A DNA stretch of 64,000 nt from contig NZ_CP067170.1 in NCBI RefSeq assembly GCF_028553885.1, positions 232,222 to 296,221 on the forward strand, read 5' to 3'. The notes under the pieces were generated by a model that had not been told where the DNA came from, made no database searches, and saw only the letters and a list, made by a program, of their open reading frames with translations. This document shows positions 55,589 through 64,000 of this stretch, piece after piece (position 1 is the first letter of the stretch; every line of letters begins with the position of its first letter). This stretch comes from Paracoccus aestuarii. GTDB lineage: Bacteria > Pseudomonadota > Alphaproteobacteria > Rhodobacterales > Rhodobacteraceae. Position numbers and translations under genes: made by a program.

Positions 55589-56473
55589 ATGGACCTCGTC
55601 ACCTTTCCCGCCCTGGGGCGCGCGACGCTGCGCGACATCCGCATCACCATCGACGGCGCCTTTCGCGACTTCACCCGCGCCTATGGCGAGACGCTGGAGG
55701 CGGTGTTCCACCCCATCCAGGTCCTGCTGGTCTTCATCGAGAACCTGATGATCGACGGCCCCTGGATCGTGGTGCTGGCGGCGCTGGCGGGGCTGGTCTG
55801 GGCGCTCAGCCGGAACTGGCGGATCGTGGTGGGGTCGGTCGCGGCGCTGTTCCTGATCGGCCTGTTCGGCATGTGGGAGGACACGATGCGGACCATCGCC
55901 ATGGTGACGGTCTGCACGCTGATCGCCATGGTCATCGGCATTCCGGTGGGCATCGTCATGGCACGGTCGAACCGCGCGGACCGGGCGATCACCCCGGTGC
56001 TGGACATGATGCAGACCATGCCCAGCTTCGTCTATCTGATCCCGGTGGTGATGATCTTCGGCCTGGGCAAGGTGCCCGGGGTGATCGCGGTGGTGATCTA
56101 TGCCGTGCCGCCGGTGATCCGGCTGACCAATCTGGGCATCCGCCAGGTCCCCGCCGACGTGCTGGAGGCCGCGACCGCCTTCGGATCCAGCGCCCGGCAG
56201 AAGCTGGTTGAGGTGCAGCTGCCGCTGGCGCTGCCCACGATCATGGCCGGCGTCAACCAGACCATCATGATGAGCCTGGCGATGGTCGTCGTGGCCTCGA
56301 TGATCGGGGTGCGGGGCCTGGGCCAGCCGGTCCTGCAGGCGATCAACAACCAGTATTTCACCTTGGGCGTGATGAACGGCCTGGCCATCGTGGCCATCGC
56401 CATCATCTTCGACCGCGCATCGCAGGCCTATGGCAAGCGGCTGCAGAAGCACCTGGAGCAGCAGCATGGCTGA
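55589..56473 (+). CDS. Glycine betaine/choline ABC transporter permease (ProW-like)
   Basis: A 294-residue permease with about six helices and the EAA-like loop AVPPVIRLTNLGIRQVPADVLEAATAFG. The segment DMMQTMPSFVYLIPVVMIFGLGKVPGVIA is typical ProW. Overlaps the ATPase start by 8 bases. Confidence 0.92.
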   Translation: MDLVTFPALGRATLRDIRITIDGAFRDFTRAYGETLEAVFHPIQVLLVFIENLMIDGPWIVVLAALAGLVWALSRNWRIVVGSVAALFLIGLFGMWEDTMRTIAMVTVCTLIAMVIGIPVGIVMARSNRADRAITPVLDMMQTMPSFVYLIPVVMIFGLGKVPGVIAVVIYAVPPVIRLTNLGIRQVPADVLEAATAFGSSARQKLVEVQLPLALPTIMAGVNQTIMMSLAMVVVASMIGVRGLGQPVLQAINNQYFTLGVMNGLAIVAIAIIFDRASQAYGKRLQKHLEQQHG

Positions 56474-57533
56474 GGCCGTCCACGACATCGAGATCCGCAA
56501 CCTCTACAAGATCTTCGGGCCGAACGGCGCGGCCCATGTGGCCGATATCCGCGCGGGCATGACCAAGGACGAGCTGAAGGCCCGCCACGACCACGTCCTG
56601 GGGCTGGACGACATCACCATGACCATCCCGGCCGGGCGCATCCAGGTGGTGATGGGCCTGTCGGGTTCCGGGAAATCGACCCTGATCCGGCACCTGAACC
56701 GGCTGATCGACCCCACCGCGGGCCAGGTCATCTTCGACGGGCGCGACGTGGTGGCGATGGGGCCGCGGGAATTGCAGGCCTTCCGTCGCGAGAAGACGGC
56801 GATGGTGTTCCAGAAATTCGGCCTCTTTCCCCATCGCACCGTGCTGGAGAACACCGCCTATGGCCTGCGCGTCCGCGGCCTGCCCGCGCGCGAGATCGAC
56901 GAGCGCGCGCGCCGCTGGATCCACCGCGTCGGGCTGGAGGGGTTCGAGGGCAGCTATCCCAACCAGCTGTCGGGCGGCATGCAGCAGCGCGTGGGCCTGG
57001 CGCGGGCGCTGACCAACGACCCCGAGATCCTGCTGATGGACGAGGCCTTCTCGGCGCTGGATCCGCTGATCCGCACGGACATGCAGTCGGTGCTGCTGGA
57101 CATCCAGGCCGAGCTGGGCAAGACCATCGTCTTCATCACCCATGACCTGGACGAGGCGCTGCGGCTTGGCGACCGCATCGCGATCCTGCGCGACGGGCGC
57201 ATCATCCAGCAGGGCAGCGGCGAACAGATCGTGCTGCGCCCGGCCGACGACTATATCAGCAGCTTCGTGCGCGACATCCGGCGCGGCCATGTGATCACCG
57301 TGCGCACCATCATGCGGCCCGGACGGCGCGCCGATAGCGGCGTGATGCTGCCCCCCGGCACATTGCTGGAGGAGGCCGCCCGCGCCATGACCCGCGTCGA
57401 TGTCAGCCGCGCCGACGTGGTCGATGCCCAAGGCGCGCATCTGGGCGCGATCACGCTGCGCAAATGCGTGGCCGAGATGATCGCCCCCGACGATGACGAC
57501 GACGAGGACGCATCCGCCGTCACCGCCGCCTGA
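56466..57533 (+). CDS. Glycine betaine/choline ABC transporter ATP-binding protein (ProV-like)
   Basis: A 355-residue ATPase: Walker A GLSGSGKSTLIRHLNRL, LSGGMQQRVGLARAL, ILLMDEAFSALDPLIR. The N-terminal FGPNGAAHVADIRAGMTKDEL extension and a short C-terminal regulatory region replace the full tandem CBS domains of ProV. A poly-Asp tail (DDDDDED) ends the protein. Confidence 0.92.
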   Translation: MAEAVHDIEIRNLYKIFGPNGAAHVADIRAGMTKDELKARHDHVLGLDDITMTIPAGRIQVVMGLSGSGKSTLIRHLNRLIDPTAGQVIFDGRDVVAMGPRELQAFRREKTAMVFQKFGLFPHRTVLENTAYGLRVRGLPAREIDERARRWIHRVGLEGFEGSYPNQLSGGMQQRVGLARALTNDPEILLMDEAFSALDPLIRTDMQSVLLDIQAELGKTIVFITHDLDEALRLGDRIAILRDGRIIQQGSGEQIVLRPADDYISSFVRDIRRGHVITVRTIMRPGRRADSGVMLPPGTLLEEAARAMTRVDVSRADVVDAQGAHLGAITLRKCVAEMIAPDDDDDEDASAVTAA

Positions 57534-57537
57534 TCCG

Positions 57538-58185
57538 TCAGCCCAGGCCCGGATCGGCCGGGTCGATGGCCAGCAGCAGCCGCACCTGACCGGTTCCCGC
57601 CACCGGGGGCGACCGGTGCAGCACGGCCGTCTGCTCCGGCCCCGGCCACAGCCCGCCGCGCAGGATCAGGGCCGCGCCGGGGGCCAGGGTCTCGGGACGG
57701 TCCTCATGGCCCGGCCGGGCCAGCTGCGTTCCCGTCCCGCGATAGGTGCAGAGCAGCCGCGCCGTCAAATTGTCCAGGTGAAAGCGGCGGCAGGCATCCG
57801 TCGCCACCGGGTTCAGCCGCAGATGCAGCATCGGCGCGCCCATCACCCGGCCCATGATCGTGGCCAAGGCCGCCACATCGCCCGCCAGCATGTCGCGAAA
57901 CGGCCCCGGCGCCATGCCCGCCCGGTCGCAGGCCAGATGCACCGCATCCCGGGCCGCGGGCGCGGGCAGGATCATCCGCAGGTCGGGCAGATGGTCCGGC
58001 GGCAGCGCCTCGATCCAGTCGGCGAAGCCCGGCGCGCGGGGCCGGTCCCAGATGGCCGCCGCGATCCCCGGCGCGCCGATCCGGCCCAGAACCTCCGGCT
58101 CTGGGCCGCGCAGCAGGCCTTGGGCCTGCGGGGCGCGGGGAAAGGCGATGACGGGCGCGGCCGTCAGGGGGGCGGGATGGGACAT
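57538..58185 (-). CDS. DUF1826 family protein, probable Zur target
   Basis: A 215-residue soluble protein of the DUF1826 family (CRRFHLDNLTARLLCTYRGTGTQL, ALILRGGLWPG, LHRSPPV). The His/Asp in RRFHLDN and the later segments resemble a cupin/dioxygenase-like metal site. GGAGG sits six bases before the ATG. A Zur-like dyad lies 25 bases upstream, in keeping with DUF1826 as a zinc-limitation gene in this group. Confidence 0.82.
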   Translation of the reverse strand: MSHPAPLTAAPVIAFPRAPQAQGLLRGPEPEVLGRIGAPGIAAAIWDRPRAPGFADWIEALPPDHLPDLRMILPAPAARDAVHLACDRAGMAPGPFRDMLAGDVAALATIMGRVMGAPMLHLRLNPVATDACRRFHLDNLTARLLCTYRGTGTQLARPGHEDRPETLAPGAALILRGGLWPGPEQTAVLHRSPPVAGTGQVRLLLAIDPADPGLG

Positions 58186-58209
58186 GGGCGACCTCCGGGG
58201 GTGATTCAC

Positions 58210-58222
58210 GTTATAGTATTAC
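58210..58222. promoter_or_regulatory. Zur-like operator upstream of the DUF1826 gene
   Basis: GTTATAGTATTAC, a near-palindrome of form GTNATANTATNAC in an A/T-rich patch, 25 bases from the DUF1826 ATG. Resembles alphaproteobacterial Zur boxes (about GTTATANTATAAC). Confidence 0.5.
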
Positions 58223-58248
58223 GTCAATCGCCCCCGGGGCAAGGCGGC

Positions 58249-59292
58249 TCAGCCCTCCAGCCGGGCCAGCACCGCATCGGTGATCGCATCGGTGCTGTCG
58301 CGGCCCGGGCGGGTGCCGATGCCGCTGGCGGTCGTGGCCTCCAGCGCGGCCATGATGCGGGCGGCGGGGGCGGTCTGGTCCAGATGATCCAGCATCATCG
58401 CCGCCGACCAGAAGGCCGCCATCGGGTTGGCGATGCCCTGATCCGCGATGTCGGGGGCCGATCCGTGGACCGGCTCGAACATGGACGGGTTGCGGCGTGT
58501 CGGGTCGATATTGGCCGATGCCGCAAAGCCCAGGCCGCCCTGGATCGCCGCGCCCAGATCCGTCAGGATGTCGCCGAAGAGGTTCGAGGCGACCACCACG
58601 TCCAGGCTCTCGGGCGCCATGACCATCCGCGCGCAGATCGCGTCGATATGATAGCGCGTCACCGCGACATCGGGATATTCGGCGGCGATCAGGTCGGTCA
58701 TCTCGTCCCAGAAGACCATGGAATGGCGCTGTGCATTGGATTTCGTGACCGAGGCCAGCAGGCCCCGCCGCCCCCGCGCCTGTTCGAAGGCGAAGCGCAG
58801 GATGCGTTCCACGCCCGCGCGGGTGAAGATCGAGGTCTCGACCGCGACCTCGTCCGGGGTGCCCTGATGGACGCGGCCGCCGGCGCCGGAATATTCGCCC
58901 TCGGTATTCTCGCGGATGCAGAGGATGTCGAAATCGCGGGTCTTCAGCGGCCCCTCGACGCCGGGCAGCAGGCGGTGCGGGCGGATATTGGCATATTGGA
59001 CAAAGGCCTTGCGGATCGGCAGCAAGAGCCCGTGCAGCGACACGGCATCGGGCACGCGGGCGGGCCAGCCGACCGCGCCCAGCAGGATCGCGTCGAAGCG
59101 CCGCAGGGTCTCGATCCCATCCTCGGGCATCATGCGCCCGTGCTGCAGATAGTGGTCGCAGGACCAGGGAAAGCTGACTGTCTCGACCGCCGCGCCGCTG
59201 GCGGCGATGACGCGCAAGGCGGCCTGGGTCACGGGGATGCCGATGCCGTCGCCGGGGATCAGGGCGATGCGCGCGGGCGTGGACGGGGTCAT
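58249..59292 (-). CDS. Tartrate/D-malate dehydrogenase family protein
   Basis: A 347-residue NAD-dependent beta-decarboxylating dehydrogenase related to isopropylmalate dehydrogenase. IPGDGIGIPV, the substrate-contact segment IRENTEGEYSGAGG, SVTKSNAQRHSMVFWDE and NLFGDILTDLGAA match the tartrate dehydrogenase/D-malate dehydrogenase branch. The exact substrate (tartrate, D-malate, isopropylmalate) is not decided; no leu genes are nearby. Confidence 0.85.
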   Translation of the reverse strand: MTPSTPARIALIPGDGIGIPVTQAALRVIAASGAAVETVSFPWSCDHYLQHGRMMPEDGIETLRRFDAILLGAVGWPARVPDAVSLHGLLLPIRKAFVQYANIRPHRLLPGVEGPLKTRDFDILCIRENTEGEYSGAGGRVHQGTPDEVAVETSIFTRAGVERILRFAFEQARGRRGLLASVTKSNAQRHSMVFWDEMTDLIAAEYPDVAVTRYHIDAICARMVMAPESLDVVVASNLFGDILTDLGAAIQGGLGFAASANIDPTRRNPSMFEPVHGSAPDIADQGIANPMAAFWSAAMMLDHLDQTAPAARIMAALEATTASGIGTRPGRDSTDAITDAVLARLEG

Positions 59293-59358
59293 GGGGCGCT
59301 CCTTCGGTCTGGGTCGCGACGGGATTGGACCGGGGGCGGGCGGGTGTAAACCCCCCGG

Positions 59359-60114
59359 TCAGCGGAACAGGATGTGGCGGCGCCCGTCCGGGCTGCGGTG
59401 GAAATCGCAATCGACGCGGAAGACCTGGGCCAGCAGGGCGGGGGTCAGCACCTGGTCGGGCGGGCCGTCCGCCACCACCCGGCCCCGGTCCAGGACCAGC
59501 AGCCGGTCGCAGAACTGCGCCGCATGGTTCAGGTCGTGCAGCGCCACGATGCTGGTCAGGCCAAGCCGCGCGATCAGGCGCATCAGCTCCAGCTGGTGCT
59601 GGATGTCCAGGTGGTTGGTGGGCTCGTCCAGGAACAGCTCGCGCGGGTCCTGGGCCAGGGCCCGCGCGAGCTGGACGCGCTGGCGTTCGCCGCCCGACAG
59701 GACCTGCCAGGGGGCATGGCGAAAGGCCGTCATGTCCACCTGGGCCAGCGCCCGGTCCACCGCCGCGCGGTCGGCCGCGGTCCAGCCCGCCAAGGGCGCG
59801 CGATGGGGGGTGCGGCCCAGCATCACCACATCCTCGACCGTGACGTTCATCTGGGTCGCGGCGTGCTGCTGGACCAAGGCCACGCGGCGGGCCAGGTCGC
59901 GCCGCCCGATGCGGGCGATGTCGCGCCCGTCCAGCGTGACCTGCCCCCGGTCGGGCCGCCGCAGCCCCGCCAGCAGGCGCAGCAGCGACGACTTGCCCGA
60001 CCCGTTCGGTCCCAGCAGGCCCAGGGTCGTGCCCGGCGCGATGTCCACCGACACGTCCTGCAGGATCGCCTTGCCGCCGACGCCCCAGCTGAGGTTGCGG
60101 GACGCGATGGTCAT
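59359..60114 (-). CDS. Iron-siderophore ABC transporter ATP-binding protein
   Basis: A 251-residue ATPase with Walker A GPNGSGKSSLLRLLAGL, LSGGERQRVQLARAL, LFLDEPTNHLDIQHQ. FecE/FhuC type. Overlaps the permease (ATGA). Part of a second iron-type ABC transporter, without an outer-membrane receptor gene beside it. Confidence 0.9.
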   Translation of the reverse strand: MTIASRNLSWGVGGKAILQDVSVDIAPGTTLGLLGPNGSGKSSLLRLLAGLRRPDRGQVTLDGRDIARIGRRDLARRVALVQQHAATQMNVTVEDVVMLGRTPHRAPLAGWTAADRAAVDRALAQVDMTAFRHAPWQVLSGGERQRVQLARALAQDPRELFLDEPTNHLDIQHQLELMRLIARLGLTSIVALHDLNHAAQFCDRLLVLDRGRVVADGPPDQVLTPALLAQVFRVDCDFHRSPDGRRHILFR

Positions 60115-61145
60115 GCCAGCCTCCGCGCGCGCCAGAGGATCAGCGAGAAGCAGGGCACCCCCACCAGCGCGGTGACGATGCCGATGGGCAGGGTCGCCTG
60201 CGTCATCACGCTGCGCGAGACGATGTCGGCCAGCACCATGAAGACCGCGCCCACCACCGCGCAGGCGGGCAGCAGGCGCATATGCCCCGGCCCGATCAGG
60301 AAGCGCACCGCATGGGGCACGACCAGCCCCACGAAGCCGATGGAGCCGACCATGCTGACGATGGTCGCGGTGATCAGCGCGGTCGTGGCGAACAGCACCA
60401 CCCGCACCCGCCCCACCGGGATGCCCATCGACGCCGCCGCATCGTCGCCGAAGGTGAAGGCGTCCAGCGCCCGCGCATACCAGATGCAGATGGCCAGCCC
60501 GATCAGCATGACCACGGCCAGCAGCTGAAACTCCGGCCAGCGCACGCCGCCGAAGCTGCCCAGCAGCCAGAACATCACATCGCGCGCCTGCTGGGCGTTG
60601 CCCGATGTGGTGACCACATAGGCGGTCAGCGCGTTGAAGAGCTGCGCCGCCGCCACCCCCGCCAGGATGGTGCGGTCCGGCCCGCCGCGCCCGCCATCCG
60701 ACAGCAGCGCCACGAAGGCGAAGGCCGCCAGCGCCCCCACGAAGGCCCCCGCCGACAGCGACACCGCCCCCGCGCCGACGCCCAGGATGATCACCGCCAC
60801 CGCGCCGGTCGACGCCCCGGCGGATACGCCCAGCACATATGGTTCGGCCAGGGTGTTGCGCAGCAGCGATTGCAGGATCGCCCCGCAGATCGCCAGCCCC
60901 GCCCCGCACAGCGCCGCGACCAGCGCCCGGCTGAGCCGCAGGTCCCAGATCACGCTGTCCTGGATGCGGCTGATGGGGGCCTCGGTCCAGCCCAGATGGT
61001 TGGTCAGCGACAGCCCGACCGTGGCCAGGGGCACGCGCATCTCTCCGATGCTGACGGCCAAGGCCACGGCCAGGGTCAGCGCCATGGCCGACATGGCCAG
61101 AAGGGCCGCGAAGCCCCCCCGTCCGGGCAGCGCGCGGGTCGTCAT
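60111..61145 (-). CDS. Iron-siderophore ABC transporter permease (FecCD family)
   Basis: A 344-residue permease with about nine to ten helices (GAGLAICGAILQSLLRNTLAEPYVLGVSAGASTGAV, GSIGFVGLVVPHAVRFL). Single-length FecCD type, unlike the double-length FhuB-like gene at 39-41 kb. ATGA overlaps on both sides. Confidence 0.92.
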   Translation of the reverse strand: MTTRALPGRGGFAALLAMSAMALTLAVALAVSIGEMRVPLATVGLSLTNHLGWTEAPISRIQDSVIWDLRLSRALVAALCGAGLAICGAILQSLLRNTLAEPYVLGVSAGASTGAVAVIILGVGAGAVSLSAGAFVGALAAFAFVALLSDGGRGGPDRTILAGVAAAQLFNALTAYVVTTSGNAQQARDVMFWLLGSFGGVRWPEFQLLAVVMLIGLAICIWYARALDAFTFGDDAAASMGIPVGRVRVVLFATTALITATIVSMVGSIGFVGLVVPHAVRFLIGPGHMRLLPACAVVGAVFMVLADIVSRSVMTQATLPIGIVTALVGVPCFSLILWRARRLA

Positions 61146-62149
61146 TCCGCCCGCATCGCCGCCAGCTGATCGGCCAGTTCCTCGGCCCCATAGAGGGTGC
61201 GGATGGTCGGGTTCATCGCCGCGCCGTTCATGGTCAGGATGCGGCCCGCCTGCACGGCGGGCATCTGGCTGACGGACGGATCGGTGGTCAGGAAGGCGAT
61301 CTTGTTCTCCGCCCGGTCCAGGGTCCAGCGGTCGCGGTCCAGCGATGCCGCGACGATATAGGTCGGATCGGCGGCGATGATCCCCTCCCAGCCCACGGTG
61401 GGCCACTCGGCCTCGGTGGTGATGGCATTGCGGCCGCCCAGCAGGTCCGCGATGAAGCCCGAGGCGCCGTTCCTGCCGCCCAGATAGGCGTCCTCGCCCT
61501 CGGACGGGCTGGAGAACCAGAAGAGGAACGTGTCGTCGCCCGCCTCGAAGCGCGCGCGCAGATCGGCCTCGCGCGCGCGGAAATCGGCGATCAGCGCCTG
61601 GCCGCGATCGGCCACGTCGAAGATGCGCGACAGCTCGTCGATCTCCTGGTACAGCAGGTCCATGTTCCACAGCTGGTCGCGGCTGCCATAGATGTCGCCC
61701 GCATCGTCGCGGGTGTTGCAGATGCCGGGCGACAGATAGCTGGGGATGCCCAGATCGTCGAAATCGGCGCGCTTGGCGACCTTGCTGTCATCGCCCAGCA
61801 GCAGGGGCAGCTGGGCCGCGACGAAATCGGGCTCGCGCGCCAGGATCCCCTCCAGGCTGGGCTGCTCGACGGTCAGGATCTCGACCCGGGCATTGGCCGC
61901 CTCCAGTTCCGGCAGGACGCGGGTCGGCCAGAAGGCCGAGGCCGCCATGCGGTCCTCGAGGCCCAGCATCAGCAGGATCTCGGCGCTGTTCTGGCCCAGT
62001 GCGACGGCGTTCTGCGGGGGCGCGTCGATGGTGACGGTGGCGCCGCAATTCTCCAGCACCAGGGGATACCGGGTGGGGGTGGCCCCGGCGGCCATGGGAA
62101 GGGCCAGCCCGCACAGGGCCGCGATGGTCGGAAAGCGGAAGGGATGCAT
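61142..62149 (-). CDS. Iron-siderophore-type ABC transporter substrate-binding protein
   Basis: A 335-residue class III binding protein with signal peptide (MHPFRFPTIAALCGLALPMAAG). NSAEILLMLGLEDRMAASAF and VEQPSLEGILAREPDFV match the FecB/BtuF family. Start chosen at 62149 for the signal peptide. It carries several conserved aromatic and acidic residues and Cys pairs; ligand could be a siderophore, cobalamin or haem. Confidence 0.86.
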   Translation of the reverse strand: MHPFRFPTIAALCGLALPMAAGATPTRYPLVLENCGATVTIDAPPQNAVALGQNSAEILLMLGLEDRMAASAFWPTRVLPELEAANARVEILTVEQPSLEGILAREPDFVAAQLPLLLGDDSKVAKRADFDDLGIPSYLSPGICNTRDDAGDIYGSRDQLWNMDLLYQEIDELSRIFDVADRGQALIADFRAREADLRARFEAGDDTFLFWFSSPSEGEDAYLGGRNGASGFIADLLGGRNAITTEAEWPTVGWEGIIAADPTYIVAASLDRDRWTLDRAENKIAFLTTDPSVSQMPAVQAGRILTMNGAAMNPTIRTLYGAEELADQLAAMRAE

Positions 62150-62216
62150 GTGTCGTCGCCTGCGCGAATGAACGGATGGCGCGCCGATAGCACCGCCCGC
62201 GCGGCCCGGCAACGAA

Positions 62217-62230
62217 AATAGTCAACTATT
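62217..62230. promoter_or_regulatory. Perfect palindrome in the ABC/EamA intergenic region
   Basis: AATAGT-CA-ACTATT in A/T-rich sequence between the binding-protein gene and the EamA gene. Likely operator for the divergent transporters; which regulator binds is unknown. Confidence 0.4.
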
Positions 62231-62245
62231 ATCCCGCCATTGGAC

Positions 62246-62258
62246 TTTCGCTGCGAAA
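62246..62258. other. parS-like core palindrome upstream of the EamA gene
   Basis: TTTCGC-T-GCGAAA, identical to the core inside parB (33592) and matching the two full parS-like sites apart from the central base. It lies 27 kb from parAB. May be a stray copy or a secondary ParB site. Confidence 0.3.
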
Positions 62259-62299
62259 CCGGTCAGATGCCGCCAGCCCGCCCAGACCCGGAGGTTTCC

Positions 62300-63220
62300 T
62301 TGGCCCGCGGAATCGTCTTCAAATGCCTCAGCGTGATCCTGTTCATCGTCATGGGCGCGCTGGTCAAGATGACCGGCAATGCCGAGGTTCCGATCCCGCC
62401 GGGCCAGCAGGTCTTCTTCCGGTCGGTCTTTGCGCTGCCGCTGATCCTGGGCTGGCTGCTGTGGCAGGGCCAGCTGCGCGCAGGGCTGCGCACCGACCGG
62501 CCGATGGGGCATTTCTATCGCGGCATCATCGGCACGGCGTCCATGGCGCTCAGCTTCTGGGCGCTGGCGCTGCTGCCCCTGGCCGAGGTGACGGCGATCT
62601 TCTTTGCCGCCCCGCTGCTGATCGTGATCTTCGCGGGGATGTTTCTGGGCGAGGATGTGCGCCTGTTCCGCCTGTCCATGGTCGGGCTGGGGCTGGTGGG
62701 GGTGCTGATCGTGATGTCACCGCAGCTGGCGGGGGCGGGGACGGTCGATCCGCTGCGCGCGCTCGGCGCGGTAGTGGCGCTTGGCAGTGCGGCGCTGTCG
62801 GCCTTGGCGCATATCTTCATCCGCAAGCTGTCGCGGACCGAACGGACCACGGCGATCGTCTTCTGGTTCACGATCACCTCGTCGGTGCTGGGGCTGGCGA
62901 CGCTGCCTCTGGGCTGGGTGATGCCGGATGCGGCGACCTTCGGCGCGCTGGTGGGGGTGGGGGTGCTGGGCGGGCTGGGCCAGATCTGCGTGACATCGGC
63001 CTATCGCCATGCCGATGCCTCGATCGTGGCGCCCTTCGAATACAGCGCGATGATCTTTGCCATCGCCATCGGCTGGACCCTGTTCGGCGAGGTGCCGTCC
63101 CGCACCGTGCTGGCCGGTGCGGGGGTGGTGATCCTGGCGGGCGTGCTGATCATCTGGCGCGAGGGCAGGCTGGGGCTGGAACGCGCCCGCGCGCGCCGGT
63201 CATCGACCCCCCAGGGCTAG
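62300..63220 (+). CDS. EamA/DMT family transporter
   Basis: A 306-residue drug/metabolite-type permease with ten helices and two EamA halves (HFYRGIIGTASMALSFWALALLPLAEVTAIFFAAPLLIVIFA, VGVGVLGGLGQICVTSAYRHADASIVAPFEYSAMIFAIAIG). A GGAGG five bases before TTG 62300 decides the start; ATG 62267 lacks a ribosome site. Substrate unknown; the S-adenosylmethionine-type branch is possible. Confidence 0.82.
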   Translation: MARGIVFKCLSVILFIVMGALVKMTGNAEVPIPPGQQVFFRSVFALPLILGWLLWQGQLRAGLRTDRPMGHFYRGIIGTASMALSFWALALLPLAEVTAIFFAAPLLIVIFAGMFLGEDVRLFRLSMVGLGLVGVLIVMSPQLAGAGTVDPLRALGAVVALGSAALSALAHIFIRKLSRTERTTAIVFWFTITSSVLGLATLPLGWVMPDAATFGALVGVGVLGGLGQICVTSAYRHADASIVAPFEYSAMIFAIAIGWTLFGEVPSRTVLAGAGVVILAGVLIIWREGRLGLERARARRSSTPQG

Positions 63221-63227
63221 GGCGCGG

Positions 63228-64000
63228 TCACAGCACCGCGCCGGGCAACGGCCGGCCCGCGAAATGCGCCAGCAGGTTGTCGACCATCATCGCGGCCATG
63301 GCGTCGCGCGTCTCGACCGTGCCCGACCCCTGATGGGGCGACAGGGTGACATTGGGCAGCGCCGTCAGCCGCGGATCGGGGTCGGGTTCGCGGGCGAAGA
63401 CGTCCAGCGCCGCCGCGCCGAGCGTGCCGGAACGCAGCGTCTCGATCAGCGCCTGTTCGTCCACCACGGATCCGCGGGCGATGTTGACCAGCAGCCCGTC
63501 GGGCCCCAATGCGCGCATCACCGGGGCGCCGATCAGGTGCCGCGTGCCGTCGCCGCCCGGCACGATGACGATCAGGATGTCGCTGTCGGCGGCCAGACGT
63601 TCCAGATCCGGCTGGAAGGGCAGGGCGACGTCGTTCTTGGCGCTGCGCGACCAATAGCTGGCCTGCAGGCCCAAGGCCGGGGCCAGACCGGCGATGGACC
63701 GGCCGATCGTGCCCATGCCGACGATGCCCAAGCGCCGCCCGCGAAAGCCGCGCTGCAACGGAAAGGCGCCCTTGGCCGCCCAGTCCCCGTCGCGCACCCA
63801 GGCATCGGCGGCGACCACGCGCTTCCACGCGGCCTGGGCCAGCAGCAGCGCCATGTCCGCGACCTCCTGCGCCAGGGCGGGGGCGGTGTTGGCCAGCCGC
63901 AGCCCGCGCGCGCGGATCGCGTCGATGTCGAAACCGTCATAGCCCGCGGATCCGCAGCTGACGATCTCCAGCGCGGGCAGGCGGGCCAGCAGGGCCGCGT
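63228..64000 (-). CDS. D-2-hydroxyacid dehydrogenase (partial, N-terminus beyond window)
   Basis: At least 257 codons, with the N-terminus cut at the right edge. NAD-binding motif GIVGMGTIGRSIAG, catalytic Arg in VNIARGSVVDEQ, Glu in FAREPDPDPRL, His in LSPHQGSGT. Oxidises a 2-hydroxy acid or reduces the keto acid. The GSGT after the His is typical of glyoxylate/hydroxypyruvate-type members, but substrate is not decided. Stop lies 8 bases from the EamA stop (convergent). Confidence 0.87.
   Translation of the reverse strand, partial: AALLARLPALEIVSCGSAGYDGFDIDAIRARGLRLANTAPALAQEVADMALLLAQAAWKRVVAADAWVRDGDWAAKGAFPLQRGFRGRRLGIVGMGTIGRSIAGLAPALGLQASYWSRSAKNDVALPFQPDLERLAADSDILIVIVPGGDGTRHLIGAPVMRALGPDGLLVNIARGSVVDEQALIETLRSGTLGAAALDVFAREPDPDPRLTALPNVTLSPHQGSGTVETRDAMAAMMVDNLLAHFAGRPLPGAVL

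Overview
The window is GC-rich, densely packed DNA from an alphaproteobacterium of the Rhodobacter/Paracoccus group. The basis is gene content: an aerobic phenylacetate (paa) cluster, TRAP transporters, an EcfG-like sigma factor, a SigF/NrsF bufferin operon, DUF1826 behind a Zur-like box, and RirA/Iron-Rhodo-like TGA-N9-TCA boxes. A replicon at 32.5-36.8 kb (parA-parB divergent from a Rep_3 initiator, with 22-bp iterons and palindromic parS-like sites) shows that this is part of a plasmid or chromid. No tRNA, rRNA, IS element or CRISPR array was seen. Genus assignment is inference.

Layout. 0-3.2 kb: edge of an amino-acid ABC system with a divergent RpiR regulator, then a PQQ-type sugar dehydrogenase with its cytochrome c. 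3.3-9.9 kb: LysR regulator plus an operon of DUF1445 protein, TRAP transporter (P, Q, M), DUF2848 protein and amidase. 9.9-12.4 kb: EcfG-like sigma factor with a divergent NepR-like small ORF, DUF302 protein, and a SelD-associated-type FAD oxidoreductase. 12.4-18.7 kb: a five-gene overlapping operon resembling E. coli ydjXYZ-ynjBCDF: TVP38/TMEM64 fused to a disulfide oxidoreductase, CDP-alcohol phosphatidyltransferase, and an YnjB/C/D-type ABC transporter. 18.8-19.5 kb: L,D-transpeptidase. 19.6-23.3 kb: bufferin operon bufABCD-sigF-nrsF with a matching SigF-type promoter. 23.4-26.9 kb: nadABC. 26.8-32.4 kb: a petrobactin-like NIS siderophore cluster made of fused genes (AsbA, AsbB-AsbC, AsbD-AsbE). 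32.5-36.8 kb: replicon. 36.8-45.1 kb: siderophore uptake operon (TonB receptor, FhuD, FhuB, FhuC, ABC exporter) with a divergent siderophore-interacting reductase. 45.2-53.7 kb: DUF1622 protein and paaJ-ABCDE-Z-Y with a reversed paaI. 53.8-57.5 kb: DUF421 protein and a betaine/choline-type ABC transporter. 57.5-64 kb: DUF1826 protein, tartrate/malate-type dehydrogenase, a second iron-siderophore-type ABC transporter, EamA permease, and a partial D-2-hydroxyacid dehydrogenase.

How it works together. Metal handling dominates. A siderophore is made, exported and re-imported around the replication origin, under two near-identical iron boxes. A copper-type bufferin operon carries its own sigma/anti-sigma pair. 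A Zur-like box precedes DUF1826. Carbon supply is represented by phenylacetate, sugar oxidation and a TRAP-fed amide pathway.

Caveat. Five genes (ynjC-like, nadB, asbA-like, fhuB-like, SIP) together carry six single-base frameshifts, four of them at G/C runs of 5-6. Each gene reads through at normal family length once corrected. Assembly indels are therefore at least as likely as real decay.
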